A DNA stretch of 64,000 nucleotides from Tanypteryx hageni (GCA_028673005.1 CM054113.1:174885956-174949955); one strand, 5' to 3'. Counted from the first letter of the stretch, positions 33,987 to 47,269 are shown. Made by a program: numbers and translations. The notes: generated from the sequence alone by a model not told the origin.

Positions 33987-34930
33987 CAGGGATCACCAAT
34001 CGTTTATTTTTTGCCAAGTGGTCCATTTGGAACATAAAAATAACTTGCGTTGGTCACATGGGTCATATCTAATCAATGAGAGAACCATATGAGAATTCTT
34101 AAAGCCAAGCCACTTAGCATTTTCAAGCGCATAAAAAGCGTTATATAACGAGCCAATAACGTCCCAGCGTTGCATCGACCATGCCATTCAGATATAATTC
34201 GTATTTTATAAAATATTCCAAGAGCTGACGGATGTTTCAAGAAGAGTGGAATGGTGGCACAGCAAGCCGGGGGGCAGTAGATTGGCATCCTCTTGAATAA
34301 AATATATTTTCTACAATTTTTATTCAATCGTCCGAAGTTCAACGGAATAAAACCATTAAAGAAATGTTATATCATGTTCAAAACATTTTGAAGTTGAATG
34401 ACACTAACGCAATAGGCAAAAAATACGAGTTTACATTTCACAGCGAAAAATTCTGCAATGACGTCAGATAGTCATGAACCAACTAACTTCTTGGAAGGAA
34501 GAGAGTTTTTAATGTTTTCCTTTTCGTCCAATAGATCAGCACATGGTTCTGAAGCACTTGAACACCTCTTCGTTGTGTTTGAGCGAACGTTAAACTGTGC
34601 GTGAAATTGAATAATTGCTTCACTAAATGCGAACTCTCAGGTATATCCGCGCAGTGATTTTGTAGCTGAAGTAAACTTAGTTTTTGCATCACTTTCATAT
34701 CGACGGCAAGTCTACTTTATTAATGTCAGAAAAATAATTGGAAAAGAGTAGATAAAATGCACACTGTCCGCACGGCATACGTTTCATTCGAAAGTTTTCG
34801 TAAGCATTTCCTTTAAAATGGCTAATACATCCAAACAATTTCTGTGGCAAAAGAAATTCTTCAGGAAAATATTTTGCATCCATAATTTTCATTAAAAATA
34901 GAAAATAGCCTCTTTTAAATATGAATAGCT
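33987..34930 (-). pseudogene. hAT element relic with decayed transposase
   Basis: 33987 starts CAGGGATCACCAATCG, a hAT-like terminus, with GTATAAAG before it. No matching right end was found. On the minus strand, fragments at about 34800-34560 read FYLLFSNYFSDINKVDLPS, then MKVMQKLSLLQLQNHC and KQLFNFTHSL. These recall the hAT pattern 'F.NPF..D....P...Q.EL..LQ' that precedes the C-terminal dimerisation domain (GTF2IRD2-like hATs). Many frameshifts. Assignment rests on this pattern only. Confidence 0.4.
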
Positions 34931-35279
34931 AGTTGCACGCCCCTTGTTTATAATAGCTATTACCAAAAAAATTCCCACATTTTAATTCAAAATTATTAAT
35001 ATATACACGTATATCGGCTTACAAAATTATTTTAAGAATATGCGATAACTACATTCATTACTCTCTGTTCAGCAACAGCAGTCGAATTACATGCTCGCGT
35101 GAGGCTGCGGAGAAGAGCAATGCGAAGAAGATTAGCACTGCTGCACGTAAAAGCTGCATATACGGTCGCATTTCGCTATGAATATTTACCACTTAAAAAT
35201 TGTAGGAACACATGCGAACTTCCGATCCACACATCTCCGGCCTAATGAGGACTCTTAAAAAAAAAATAACTGCACTAAT
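34931..35279. other. No recognisable feature
   Basis: AT-rich, then mixed sequence. I looked for the right end of the hAT relic here and did not find it. Confidence 0.4.
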
Positions 35280-35720
35280 CTACCTGCGTCAACAGAACCG
35301 AGACGTCCTCGGCGCTGTCGACAGAGGCTGATTACTTAACGCGCACAGACACAGGCTTATCTCCGAAAGAAAAAGAGTTGCCGTAGCGGATGGCAGAAAT
35401 GCAGTTGCCGAGCAACACCCCCCCCCCCCCACTCCCCGCTTCCCCATGGCAAACACAAAACCGAGAAATGAGTCACGAGGAAGGATTTGGTCACGCGTGA
35501 CTCCAGTCGTTTCGCAGGAAACGCGAGCGATAGGGACAGGCCAAGGACTAGAGTGAGAGAAGGAGGAGAGAGAAAATAAAGTTCTGCGTTTTTGTTTTAT
35601 CATTTTCATTCCTCCCCTTCGCCCTTTTCTTCAAATCGCCTGTTACTAATCGCCGGTGGTGACATCTGGCGGTCACTTGCGGATCAATAGAGGTCGCGCG
35701 GTCGGAGTTGCACTTGGGCG
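35280..35720. promoter_or_regulatory. CpG-rich island with a C12-13 homopolymer
   Basis: GC-richer, CpG-containing sequence with a run of cytosines at 35418-35430 and GAGA-type purine runs (35553-35575). Low-complexity open frames only. Confidence 0.25.
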
Positions 35721-36900
35721 AAAAGGAAAGAAAAAAAACGAGACGGTTCATCCCCCAGTTTGATCCAGTCATCCATTATCATCGTCGAAGAAGAAAATTA
35801 CATACATCTTTCTACTCTTCGAATCTATCATCTCTAAGCCATTTAATCTCTGTCTTTCTTGATCGGGAATCGAACCCGGGTCTGGTAGAGGCAGAATTTT
35901 TCATCTTCTTTTCCTAATTCTCTTCTAGTCTAGCGTATGCCTGCACGCATAGAATTTGCATCAAAACGTCTTTTTCTGCTCGATTCTCTTCTTATATTTA
36001 CAGACCTCGAGTTATACCAGCTCAAAAGGAGAGTTCTCGTGTTTTTATAATTGAGTTTGTATCTATATCACAACCCGGTTATTTAATAGGCATCGTGATT
36101 ATTCGAGTTGTTTGATACGCACTGGAAAATTGGTCTCGTTTTAAGTACGAAAAGAAAATATATTTTTAATGAAAGAATATGTTTGCTAATATACACTCGA
36201 TCTAAATTCGCAAAGGGATAGGCGAGATTGTAAAAATAGGAGAATTATGCACTATATGCACTATAAGTGAAGCAAAGAAATTATCGGCAGTTAATCGTGA
36301 ATTTAAAAAATAATTCCCTAGTGAAAATGTAATTCATACGCTGACATGAACTTTAACCATAAAAAAATCTCACGAATTTAAGCACTTACCGGTTTATTTT
36401 ATGTTTTGCAAATAATTAAATATAAAATGCCAATTTTTATTGTATTCCAGTTCATTAGATTTTGTTTAGACATCATACCTATATATATATATGTGTAAAG
36501 CTTGATACTTCATATTAGTAGAATAATACGGCAAATCAGTAACAAATAACAGGTCGCACGAGGCATACTCCGGCAAAACATTTTTGGGAATTACGACAGC
36601 CCGAGTCAGACCCGTGCAAATCACATATGAGGTTAACCTACGGCGCAACAAATTACAAAATAATTACACTATCATATTGTGTCAAAAGAGTCGAGGTAAC
36701 CGTCTAGAATAAATCAGGAAGATGTGTATGGTCGATAATTACCTCATGCTGCCATAAACCTATAAAAACCACAATGCAGCTGCAATGAAAAGCTACTCGC
36801 GTACTAAAAACAGAGGACTAGTCACAATAAAAAAATACACGAGGAAACAGATTTATAAGCCGTCCGCCACGTTTTATGAATAAGAAGGTCTTCACATCCG
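35721..36900. other. No recognisable feature
   Basis: AT-rich. A box B-like complement (GGAATCGAACCCGGG, 35866-35880) lacks a box A. (TA)n at 36480-36491. Confidence 0.45.
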
Positions 36901-37650
36901 ACAATTAAATTTCGCAATCGTTCGTCGATAATTCTCTCAAAACAATGCGCCCATTCCCCGCAGCCCATACACTACTATATTCCTCTAGCGCAATCCCTAC
37001 TCTCACGCGAAACGCCTCCGTTTCCCGTCTATCGGGTCTGCCATAAGGAGGAAAGAAGAGAGGGAGAAGGGATGGAAAAATAAAACAAAAAAGGGTCGAT
37101 GCGCGCCTCGCTCTAGCGCGCCAACCCACACATGTGGAGGAGATAGGATAAAATAAAAAGAGAAGACGGCGCTTAACAATTTTTCCAATGCGTAGTTTTT
37201 CATGACGAGAGGAACAGAAGTGCGTTAGAACATCGACCCCTTCCTTTTTTTCCTCCTTTCCCTCTCTATCTCTTTCTCCGGCAAAGAGATTACTCATACT
37301 GCACACACATATACGCGCAGGCTCGCACGCAAAGTCATGTGCTCTCTCTCTCTCTTGTTATGAGTTTTCCCCTTTTTCCGCAGCAATCCCGTCTCTGCTT
37401 GCAATTACGACTTTCCTCCCACGGCAAGACCGAAACTACCACTGCCGCCGCCAACGAAGGGGTCCCTCCTTCCACCGCGTTCTTCCTCTAGGTTTTATTT
37501 CCCTCCCTCTATTAGACAAGCGTTATTGAGCCCAAGGAGGGCGTGAAGGGCGAAAAATGTTTACACAAGTGTGCGTTTCTGTATGCAGCGAGTAGACGGG
37601 TGTACGTATATTTTTTTAAATGCACCGTGTCTCTTTGCACTAGAAAGATC
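36901..37650. promoter_or_regulatory. CpG-rich island with CT tract
   Basis: CpG- and pyrimidine/purine-skewed sequence with (CT)n at 37341-37355. A 133-codon minus-strand frame (36905-37306) has no recognisable domain. Candidate promoter region only. Confidence 0.25.
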
Positions 37651-38419
37651 TCTTTTACGATGGTTTTTTCTTAATGCGCTTTAAAAACTACCTTTTTTGT
37701 TGTCTCTACGAGCGCGTGACTCGAGGCGTTGTCCTCTTGGAGGAAATCTTGCCGCGCGTGCAAAGTTTCGAGAATTTTTATTTTTTTAATTTAATCGAAA
37801 TGTATTTCGCCGCCAAGTCGTTCCACAAAAAAAAAACTTTATGCGCGCGTAGTTCTTCTGATTTTATTCTCCATCTCTCTCTGTTTCGATCGTATCGCGT
37901 TTTCCTTTTTAGAAACGGGACCATTTTTCAGAGACCGGCCTAGGGAGATTTCTTTTTTTATAATGACGGAAGCGGAAAAACACGCGCGTTCCAGATACGT
38001 TACCAGTAGAAGAGCGGAACGACCAGAAGCTCTTCTGAAAATGGGGATGGTGACGTAATGTGGAAAAAAGGGATGCATTGATAGCCTGCGACCAATATAT
38101 TCCGGGACGTTGACTTTTGGATCTGAAACATCACCATGACGGGCTACGCCATTTTCTCCTCGAGGACACAACCTTCCTGTATTGTATAAAAAGCCTCGAA
38201 ATAAGTGAGATATTAAGTCTTAAAAATTCCAAAGAAGAAGGAGAGATCTTTCAAAAGAGCTGCTTCTCTTTCGACTCTAATGAACCGAGATCATTTTCGC
38301 TTGGGGTGACAGATGTCAACGAAAATATTATTCGTGAGGAATTTTCAAGCGATTGGAGACTGGTTAAAATATCATCACCAGTGCGAAGGAAATCGTACGT
38401 TTTTCCATGTTCCACTTTT
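37651..38419. other. No confident feature
   Basis: Mixed-composition sequence. Two ~110-codon frames on opposite strands are unrecognised. Confidence 0.4.
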
Positions 38420-38705
38420 TCAATAACTGAATACTGCTGGGCGATTTGAGAACTTATCGTAGAAGGATTCAACTAGAGACCTCGAAATGATCGTACATAC
38501 CGCAGCTCTATTTGTTAAGAACGACTACAATTGCGATATAAGTTTAGAAAATTTATTGAATCGCAGAGACGTTCATAAGAATGGAATGTAAGCGGCAACT
38601 CTTCGTAAAATTTTGTAGACCAGAATGTGTTTATGATATGCATACCAGTGAGAGAGCTAGTGAGCGTATGGGTAGACCAAAGTGCAGATTAGTAGAGATT
38701 TAAAT
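38420..38705 (+). pseudogene. Old LINE reverse-transcriptase C-terminal relic
   Basis: Plus-strand fragments in two frames read ITEYCWAI, then MIVHTAALFVKNDYNCDIS and LENLLNRRDVHK. This parallels the C-terminal region of the window's own LINE (VEYASAVWDPY, then VQRRAARFVKRNYD and VTSLIENLKWTSLEERR). Similarity is at protein-pattern level only, and no nucleotide match to the three LINE copies is evident, so it would be a different, older family. Confidence 0.4.
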
Positions 38706-39734
38706 AATGAGAGGGAGAGAAAGAGGTAAGGTGCAATGCCATCTGCCATACAGGTTTTGCGGTCTGCAAGATGATTATGATAATGTAAACAGGAAATTAC
38801 ATTTTTTTATTGCTCAAATTATCGTAGCTGGAACGTAAAATATAATTGAAAAGCGTCGAAAAATAATTACTAAATGCTTGAACACTCTAATCGATATAAG
38901 CGTGCAAATATTACATCAACTATCGATGGAGCTTCAAAAAGTTGAAGGGTAAGAATATAATTAAAAATTTCATAAGTTCATTTCCACGAGTTCTCCTTGC
39001 AAAAATTTTCGGTTCGACACTCGCGTTGTGAAAATTTTTCGTGTTTTTTCCTTTGAACTATATATGAAAGTGTAACAGCGTGTGTCTGAAACTTGTGCGG
39101 ATAATTTTACGAGGAGTGACAGAAGCCGCTTTTCCTGTCTGCGTGAAAATTCACCTCCATTTCACGAAGAGCCGATGAAACCTGTGTCGCATATAATGTA
39201 TTACCACTGCTGTGCATGTTCCTGTTTGTCTTTCGGTTTTTTGCTATCCGTTGATTTATTATTATTTGCCTCCCATCTATCTTTCATTACGAGGAATTAC
39301 ATGCGCGACAAGAAGACGGCGAATTGATAAGAGCAAGTCGTTTAGAACATTAAACATTCTTAAGGAAGGTATTCTTCGGTGTTATCGGTGCTCACAAGAC
39401 ATTTAATATTGCCGAATTTGATTCCGTCGTACATAACAAACGCACCCGTGGAAAAAACATGCATTCAACCTCATTTAATTGAGGCGAAAACAAGTGATGT
39501 GAAAAAATATTCTTAGCTTTGGTTGTACGAGTTTGTTTTTTCATCCACCATTGACTTTTCACAATACGACCACTCGTTCATTGAGAGTGTTCATATTATG
39601 GAAGTCAAACTTTTTGTATTTACCATTTATAAGGACAACCGCAATTCGTGCTCGTAAACATAAAAAATAAACGAAAATATTAACGTTTAAAAAATAAATA
39701 AATAAATAAATACGTGAGAGTGAAAATAAGCGAT
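38706..39734. other. No confident feature
   Basis: AT-rich; (AAAT)n tract at 39690-39712 next to the LINE 3' end. Nothing else seen. Confidence 0.45.
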
Positions 39735-42170
39735 TCTACATCTACATCTACATTATACCCTGCAAGTCAACTTTTTGGTGGATGGCAGGGAGTGCAGTGC
39801 ACCAAGTGTCCATAGTTTTCCTACGTTATCTTTTTCTATTATGGTCTCTTATCGTCCTAGGGAAAAACGATCCTCTATATCGCTCCGTTCTACAGTCGAT
39901 CTCGCGAATCTTATCCTCACTGTCCTGCCTTCCGAGATACGTCGGGCTTCTGATAAGTCCTACTACCTCATTCGCTAGTCCCTCCGACATAAATTTTTCC
40001 AGTAGTTTAATTCTAGCCTGCAGCCTACGTTCCTCTAACGATGTCCATTTCAGATATTCTATTAATGATGTTACGCTTTTTTTCTATCGTAATTCCTCTT
40101 TACAAATCTAGCTGCCCTGCGCTGAACCTTTTCTATCTCGTTAGTGAGTCCCTTTTCGTAGGGATCCCACACAGCTGAAGCATATTCGACCTGCGGTCGG
40201 ACCAAGGATAAATAACATAATTCTTTCACTTTTTCTGAGCTATTTCGAACTATTCTCCCTATAAAGGCCAGCTTTTTGTTAGCGGCACCTATCAATCGGC
40301 GAATGTGGGTGTCCCACGAGAGATCACGATGGATCGTGACTCCAAGGTATTTAATCGAGTCTGAAACTGGAATCTCTACTCCGTCAACGAATAATTATTA
40401 TTCAACGAAATACTCTTGGTTCTCCAGAAGTTGATGACGCAGCTTTTCTTTTGGTTGATCTCTAACTGCCATTCCTTACACCATGCAGAAATAGCTTCTA
40501 GGTCATTTTGGAGATACTGGTGGTCTTCCGGATTGCTTATTTCACTATAGATGGCGGTGTCGTCCGCGAAAAGCCTAATTTTACTTCTGACTACTGAGCT
40601 GATATCGTTTATCTATATTAGAAATAATAACGGACCAATTACACTACCCTGTGGAACGCCAGAGACAACCTCCACTATGTTCGAAGATTTCCCATCTATA
40701 ACAACCATCTGCTTCCTATGATTTAAAAATTCACGGATCCAACTAACGATTTTAGAATTAACGCCTAGGGTTTCTAATTTCGTTATTAACTTCCTGTGAG
40801 GTACCTTATCAAAGGCTTTCCTAAAATATAAGAAGATGGCATCGACCTGCGTATTCTCTTCTCCGCTTCTCAGTAAACAATTAACAAAAAGACCGAGCTG
40901 AGTATCACATGACCTACCTTTCCTGAAGCCGTGTTGACAATCATCTAACAATAAATTACTATCAAGAAATCTCATTATGTTACTAACGAGTATATGCTCG
41001 AGAATCTTACACGATATCGAAGTTAAAGAAATCGGCCTGTAATTTTCTGGGTTCTCCTTGTCGCCGCCCTTATGAATTGGGGTAACGTGCGCTAACCTCC
41101 AGTCGCTAGGGACATCTGCGCGAGAAATGGATTTCTCGAAGATTATCCGAAGAAAAGGTGCTATTTCTTCAGCTAATTCTTTTAAAACGCGAGCAGGAAT
41201 TTCTTCGGGGCCAGTGGCTTTGTTATGTCTGATGGAACTTAATTGTTTTGCTATTCCTACCTCAGAGAATACTATATCGTCCATCAGGTCCCCCCTTATT
41301 GCGGGTGCATAATGTACGCAATGGTCGCTAACGGCTGTGAATGCTTTTACAAAATTACCGTTTAACAGATTGGCTTTCTCTACGCTATCATGAATAACGG
41401 CACCCGAGTCATTACGCAGGGAAGGTATGGTAGAGCCTCTACCTTGGACCTCTCTCACATAGGACCAAAACGCTTTAGGGTCCTCCTTCAAATAATTATT
41501 TAATACCTTATTCCGGAAGTTAGTAAAAGCCTCGCGCATAGTAGTTCTCGCTTTAGCGCGGGATTCCTTATACGTCTTAACTTTAGTTGCTCTATATTCA
41601 TCGGATGATGTAGACGGCATATTTTTTATTTTCGCGTGGCTTATTCTCTGACGCCTAAGCGCACTCCTAACTTGCTTATTGTACCAACGTGGCTCTTTAT
41701 TGTCGACCTTCAATTTAATTGGAATGTACTTATCGATACTCCCTAGCATTATATCCTTGAATAATTTCCATGACGACTCAGCACCTGATCGTTCGGTCAT
41801 ATCTCGGAAGCCAGGTAGTATTTCTCGTAGGCGCGACCTGAAGCTTGAAAAGTCTGCCTTAGCAAATATATAAAACTTTCTTTGAGGCTTAGGGTGCCTA
41901 TCGATTTTCAACTTACACTCTGCATATACTTATGATCACTTATCCCATCTTCAATGGTGACTTTGTTTATTCTTTCTGGGACGATAGTTGCTAATAAATC
42001 TAATATGTTTCCCGATCGCGTTGGCTTTCTGACTAATTGAAGGAGAGAGTGCTCGCAGAATGTTTCGATTAATGCCTCACAGGATTCGCGTTCTTTACCT
42101 CTAGATTCGAAACATAGATTTTCCCAATCAATTGAGTGTAAGTTAAAGTCACCACCGACTATAACGATAC
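39735..42170 (-). mobile_element. CR1/Jockey-group LINE, copy 2, 5'-truncated
   Basis: Same family as 25976-28877, on the minus strand. The 3' end carries three TCTACA (complement TGTAGA) hexamers at 39735-39752. Homology starts abruptly at 42170 inside the endonuclease domain (at the GGDFN motif), so it is 5'-truncated as usual for LINE insertions. It keeps the segments that copy 1 has lost. Confidence 0.88.
39800..42165 (-). pseudogene. LINE ORF2 pseudogene, nearly continuous
   Basis: From IVIVGGDFNLHSIDWENL (about 42160) the endonuclease end and SDHK are readable. A frameshift at about 41925 leads into a 432-codon uninterrupted frame (41911-40613). That frame covers KATGPEEIPARVLK, NYRPISLTSISCKILE, QHGFRKGRSCDTQ and GVPQGSVIGPLLFLI. 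Motif A reads FLYFRKAFDKVPH: the catalytic Asp present in copy 1 is Tyr here. The frame then meets one TAG (where a Tyr codon is expected) and continues into LFADDTAIYSEIS (about 40575-40535). A one-base loss near 40385 and further lesions follow. Inactive for at least two reasons. Confidence 0.87.
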
Positions 42171-45100
42171 TTGCAAGCAAAAAAAAACATTCTTCATGTT
42201 TGAGTTTCGAAATATACTTCTGGAATATTCGTCACCGCACCCCATCATGTTTATATCAACACGTACTAGGAAACATCCGGAGGCAGCGGACGCAAGGGGA
42301 AGGATGTCACTGCCTTTTCCTTCGTTAGAATGGCTGAAGGACGAGACGATTGCGGGACGGGCAGGAGGAAAATAAGTCATTCCAGAATTCATCTGTCGAA
42401 AAAATAAAAGCAACATATTTTCCAAGTTTCGGCGCATGAATGGAGTGAATCACCCCGTCCGCCAAAACTCAGGCGATTAATGTGTTGCGAAAATGTTTCT
42501 CATGCAGCATTATGTTCCTGAGTTGAGTGCTCTCGCAATTTTATTCCTTAGAGATACGAGCTGAAAAACACGGAGAGCGTTAAGACTTACATTTTCCACG
42601 AATACTTTTAATTCCAAGTAGAGCCACATGCAAGAGAAAAAGAAATTGAAAGTGCCACAGGAGATAAGGTGGCGGGTTTTTAATACCATTTTAATTACAG
42701 TGCGCATATACTAATTAAATATATAATTAATTTTTCCGCGATTTTTTCAGAATGATAAATCGCCTCCATCTCTCGTTTGCTGATTTTGTTATTCTGCGCG
42801 CGTGATTTATTTCCTCCGCGAGTCATTATTGCTTTGACTTTCTCGTATTCGATGTATTTGGAGAAAGTGTTTTGATCGCCAAAAAAACATCGAATTCAAG
42901 ATTTTGATGAATAGTATGTAGATACGTTTTAGGCGCCCCTGAGCCCGAAAAAGGTGTTTTTTTTAGTCCGTGTGTCTGTCGTCTGTGCGCGGCTTTATTG
43001 GATAAACAGAATATGATGAAGTACCCCATTTTTAGATGGTATCACCCACGATAGATACCACCTTTGAAATGAACCGTACCGTGTAACGATTGAGAGTAAT
43101 TTATTCTTGTCGGTTTTCACGAAAAATCCGTTTACTGAAAAATAGCCGCATATATTTTCATTAAATTTCGTCCACTTATCGAGATTAATGTTATAAATAA
43201 CATAACATTAAACAATCTATATGCCCCAAAGGTGGCTATATAGCTTCTAGTGGCATTATAATATATCGAATTTCACGCCCAGCTACCGCTAATCTCTCCC
43301 CACTCTACAGGAACTTAGTTTCCATAAGTCAAACTACGTGAAAATATTTTATAGGTGTAAATTCGCATTAATGTAAGCTTTGAAATAATTGTATGCACCA
43401 GAAGCGTACGGATGTGAGGAATTTTGTGCAGTGTATGTTGCACCCATTAGTTTTTTATATGTAAACCAGCGTCACCATGTTTTCGTATCATCAATTTGGG
43501 ACATTCTTTATACGCTTGCTTTTTTTCCCTTCCAATTAATTTAAAACCACTAACATTAACAATTACACTCGTATAACCTTCGAAAGTACGTTTCTTTCCC
43601 TCGCTCTCTTTGCCGCCACGGTCCAATGTTCCTCCGTTGCACCGGATAGGCCGTTTAAGTGGCCGTGATGATGATTTATCCGGAATTACGTGGCTCACAC
43701 ACATTGTGGCCACCACCTCCATTACCTTTTAAAAGACTTCTTCCTATGGAGTTCTTTTGGTCTTATTTTTTTAATCTCTTTCGGGTATCACCTCTTAACT
43801 TGCGCCGTTTCCCTTGTTTAGATATCTGTATCTCTCCAACACTAAAAATTTTTTATCGCATTAATATTAATTAGGGACTTCACGTTTTCTCGATTCGGCC
43901 ATTGTTAAACTTGATCCGAGCCTATCGTAGTCGAATTTTGCCTTTTATGTGTGCAGGTTTTACAACAAGAATAATTAATCCTTAGAGCTATTCCTACGTA
44001 AACTTCTCATGAAAAAGCTTCAGTGCGGCCGATCGTTATGCTGAGACCGGAAAGTTGCTTACATTATAATAATATATTTAAATGTAACAAAGCCGAAAGA
44101 GGCTGCATCCTGGAAAAGCTGTTTTTAATTCAATCTCTAGCAGGTATTTAGACGTCATCGATACGCCAATGAATTACTTACCGCGGTACGAACCAAGCTT
44201 TCCCAAGTGATACCCGCAAGATCTGAAAAACTCTTGTAAAGGTCACCTCAGGTGCATTTTTCAGGCTCGTTCGCGCATTTTAATGAAAGATAAAGAGGAC
44301 GGGATGATAAATAAAAGGTTTCAGGAATATGAAAATGGTCGATCTAACGCAGAGATATGCGGACTGGTCGCTTGAAGTTGTTTCACTGGCTAAAAAATGT
44401 ATGCATAATAAAATGCTAATGTGTGATATTGCTATGCACCCATTCCTCGCTTTGCATGGTAGATGCGTTCCTGGAAAAGGCCGTGTAAAGAGAAACCTTG
44501 CAAATTAGGATAGGTTTCCCTATAGGTATACTTGAGGTTACATTTGAGCGTCATCTATAGTTCAACGTGTAACGATTTAGTTATATCTTATAGGATAGGG
44601 ATAGGTGTATCTTTCTCTTAGCAATGTCGACTGCCAGATGCGAAAACGAAAACGTACTTTCCGGATCTCACACTTTTAAAAAATTATTATCCGTTAGAAC
44701 GCCTAAGTGTCTTGGTTGCTGGTTATTGGGGACGGTTGCCACGGTTGATCGTTCAAAATCAAAGAGGTGTGAATAAAAATGATGTCAATGTATGGATTTC
44801 GTCTTGCCAAGGAAGCGTGGATCAGTTTAAAGGACGCAAAGTTTTTAACCTGCCTTTTTTTTTAAGGCGAAGTAATTTGTGAACTCGACATTGAAATAGT
44901 GTATCCAGTTTGATATTCCCGGCCCTCAATAAAAGATGGGACTGCTGTCGGTTTAAAAGGCATTGAATTAGCCTTCAACGGAAAAAACTTATATTTTTAC
45001 CTCAAAAGGGAAATGAAAATCAATAAAACACAATTTGTTTTTTCCCGATTCGTCTTGGATTGTATGGCGTTGAATTTTTAATTCCATCCTGAGTTTTATG

Positions 45101-46140
45101 GAAGAGACGTACAGTTTTTTTGGCGCTCTCAAGAAACCTATCCACAACAAAATCATAAGTATTTTATAAGTGTTTTAGTTAAACAACCCAAGCAGACACT
45201 TTCAATATCAAAGTTGCATTCGGATTGATAAGATGTTGTCTTTCAATTAGTATTTGTTTGCTAGAAAGAATCCATTTTATCTCCTCCATTATAATTATTT
45301 AAATTTTGTTTTTTGGAAACCTTATTCACGTTTCCATTCCCGTATTATAATATCATTATTTCCTCCTCTCCTTGGTTAGGTGGAAGATGACGCTTCGCAG
45401 TATAAATTTCTTTACATATACATTTCTTAGAAAATATTTTTAAATTAACTAATAAATTTAACAATGTATTGAATCAACAGTCCCAAAATATCAGCAATTT
45501 GTTTTTCATTCTTACTTAAAGCATTAGACGCAGTTTGCGTACAGAAGGGTATTCTTAACACAGTCCGCAGATTTTTATGCGTTGTCTTAATGAGACCCGT
45601 GGATTAAGTTCAGTGCCCTCATACGCACACACATGATTTGTATTTGAGGCCCATTTAAAAATATGAATCTATTGATCCACCTACCCCTGAGTATTCCTGG
45701 CCCCTTTGAATCCGAAAAAAGCTCAATTGTCCTTCTCATTTTCCTATGTTTTCCACTTTGTTATCCACGTCATTTTATTGATCTCGCTTTCGTCGAATTT
45801 TGCAGTCTTTGCACGTTATCCCCTTGATCTGGTTCTTACCGTTGGGTTTATTATATTTTTCCTTTGTATCCCACTACGCAGGATCTTATCTCATCTTTAA
45901 ATCGCTAACTCTCTCTCTCTCTTTCTCGTTCTTTGACGTACGCCTCCGCGCCCTTCTTTTCCGCGGCGTCTTAACGACCTTTTCCGAAAACTCGTTCTGC
46001 TTATGATAAAAAAAATACGTTTCGTAATTTGCAAAAGTCAAAATTTTCGCTTAATTTTACGATATTTTCGTAGAAGACTCTCTAAAGAAGGTATATATAG
46101 TTAAATAAACATTGAAAAATAAGATAAGGTTTTTGGCCTA
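42171..46140. other. Long stretch without recognisable genes or transposons
   Basis: Includes an A9 run next to the LINE 5' junction (42179-42187) and a small palindrome TTAATGTTAT/ATAACATTAA near 43185-43212. Open frames are short and unrecognised. (CT)n tract at 45908-45922. No terminal repeats or tRNA boxes found. Confidence 0.4.
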
Positions 46141-46452
46141 CTGTTGTCGGCATACTACGGCCTGCGGACCACATGCTTCATGCGGCCCGCGAAGCTACAA
46201 TGAAAAAGTGATCGGTAAAATTTAATATATATAATTTCATATTTTTCGGTACAAATGTGGTCTCAAAAACTTTTCTGGTGAAGTTTTAACCTTAGTAAAC
46301 TATTTGGACTTGGTTTCACTCAGAATCTCTAGTAACTTGTAGTGTAAACGCTCATCCTGGCCGCCGAAGCTCTCGTGATTTCCAATGCGGCTCTCTGAAG
46401 CACTCGCAACTATGAATGTGACCCACCATGCAAAAAAGGTTGCTGACCTCTG
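46141..46452. mobile_element. Non-autonomous hAT MITE (~312 bp)
   Basis: The left part reads GTCGGCATACTACGGCCTGC and continues with 'ggcccgcgaag'. The right end is GGTTGCTGACCTCTG. Both resemble the Charlie-type hAT termini CAG.GGTCGGCAA(A/C). The first bases of the left end are mutated, and no clean 8-bp duplication is visible (GGCCTACT versus GGTCTAAG, 5 of 8). Confidence 0.5.
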
Positions 46453-46499
46453 GTCTAAGAGAACAGAAATAGTTATTCTCCTTCTGATCATACTTTACC

Positions 46500-46897
46500 A
46501 CTATGAGAAATTTCTCTATTATGTTTTTTTTAAGTAGATATAGGAAATATTTACGGAGACGTCCTGGAATGTATTTATGGATATAATAGAAAATTAGACG
46601 GAGAGGAGGGAAAGCCCACTGTATATAGCTGTATAGCTTTGTAAATTGTACATGATGCAAATAAGTAATAGGAACAGGAGGGTTTTTTCCCTAAGAAATT
46701 TTTCCCTCGACAACATAAAAGAAATTTTTCTTGTAAAATGGAAAGCACAACAATGCAGTAATGTGATAAAGTAGCCCATGGGCTAATACATCAAGCTACA
46801 AATAAGAAAAACAAAGCATGTAACCTATAGTTAGAAAATGCAATGTACATTATTATAAGAATTATAAAGGATTCTTTGACTCTGACTCTGACTCTTA
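46500..46897 (+). repeat. Possible LINE 3' untranslated tail with (GACTCT)3
   Basis: AT-rich sequence ending AATTATAAAGGATTCTTTGACTCTGACTCT. LINE 3' tails made of a few hexamers after such an A/T-rich end are common, but no coding sequence is recognised upstream. Low confidence. Confidence 0.25.
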
Positions 46898-47269
46898 GGA
46901 CGTCCACAAAGCTAAGACATACACTCTAACGACACAAAAAAACGCTGATTCGAGTCCTTTCGCATGTCAGCATTCGCTGCTTAATTTTTAATATCCCGTG
47001 CATCGAATCGTCCTGATCACGCGTTTAATCTTTGAAGACAAACAATTTAGAGAGCGAAAGATAAATTTTAAGGCCTATATAGTTTATATATTTATTTTTT
47101 ATTCGTCTCTCTCATCTATATATGTATTTGTTATGTATTTATATATTACATTGCCTATTTAAATATTCAGGAACAAATCCCGCTGAATTCTACAGGAAAC
47201 TAATGAAAGGCATCAATGATGAGCACTCAAGCTCATGTGTACGGTGTCGGTTGAATCCCACGGCCCCGG

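Noticed and set aside
35860..35885. GGAATCGAACCCGGG resembling a minus-strand tRNA T arm
   Set aside because: No D arm, anticodon arm or acceptor stem on either side.
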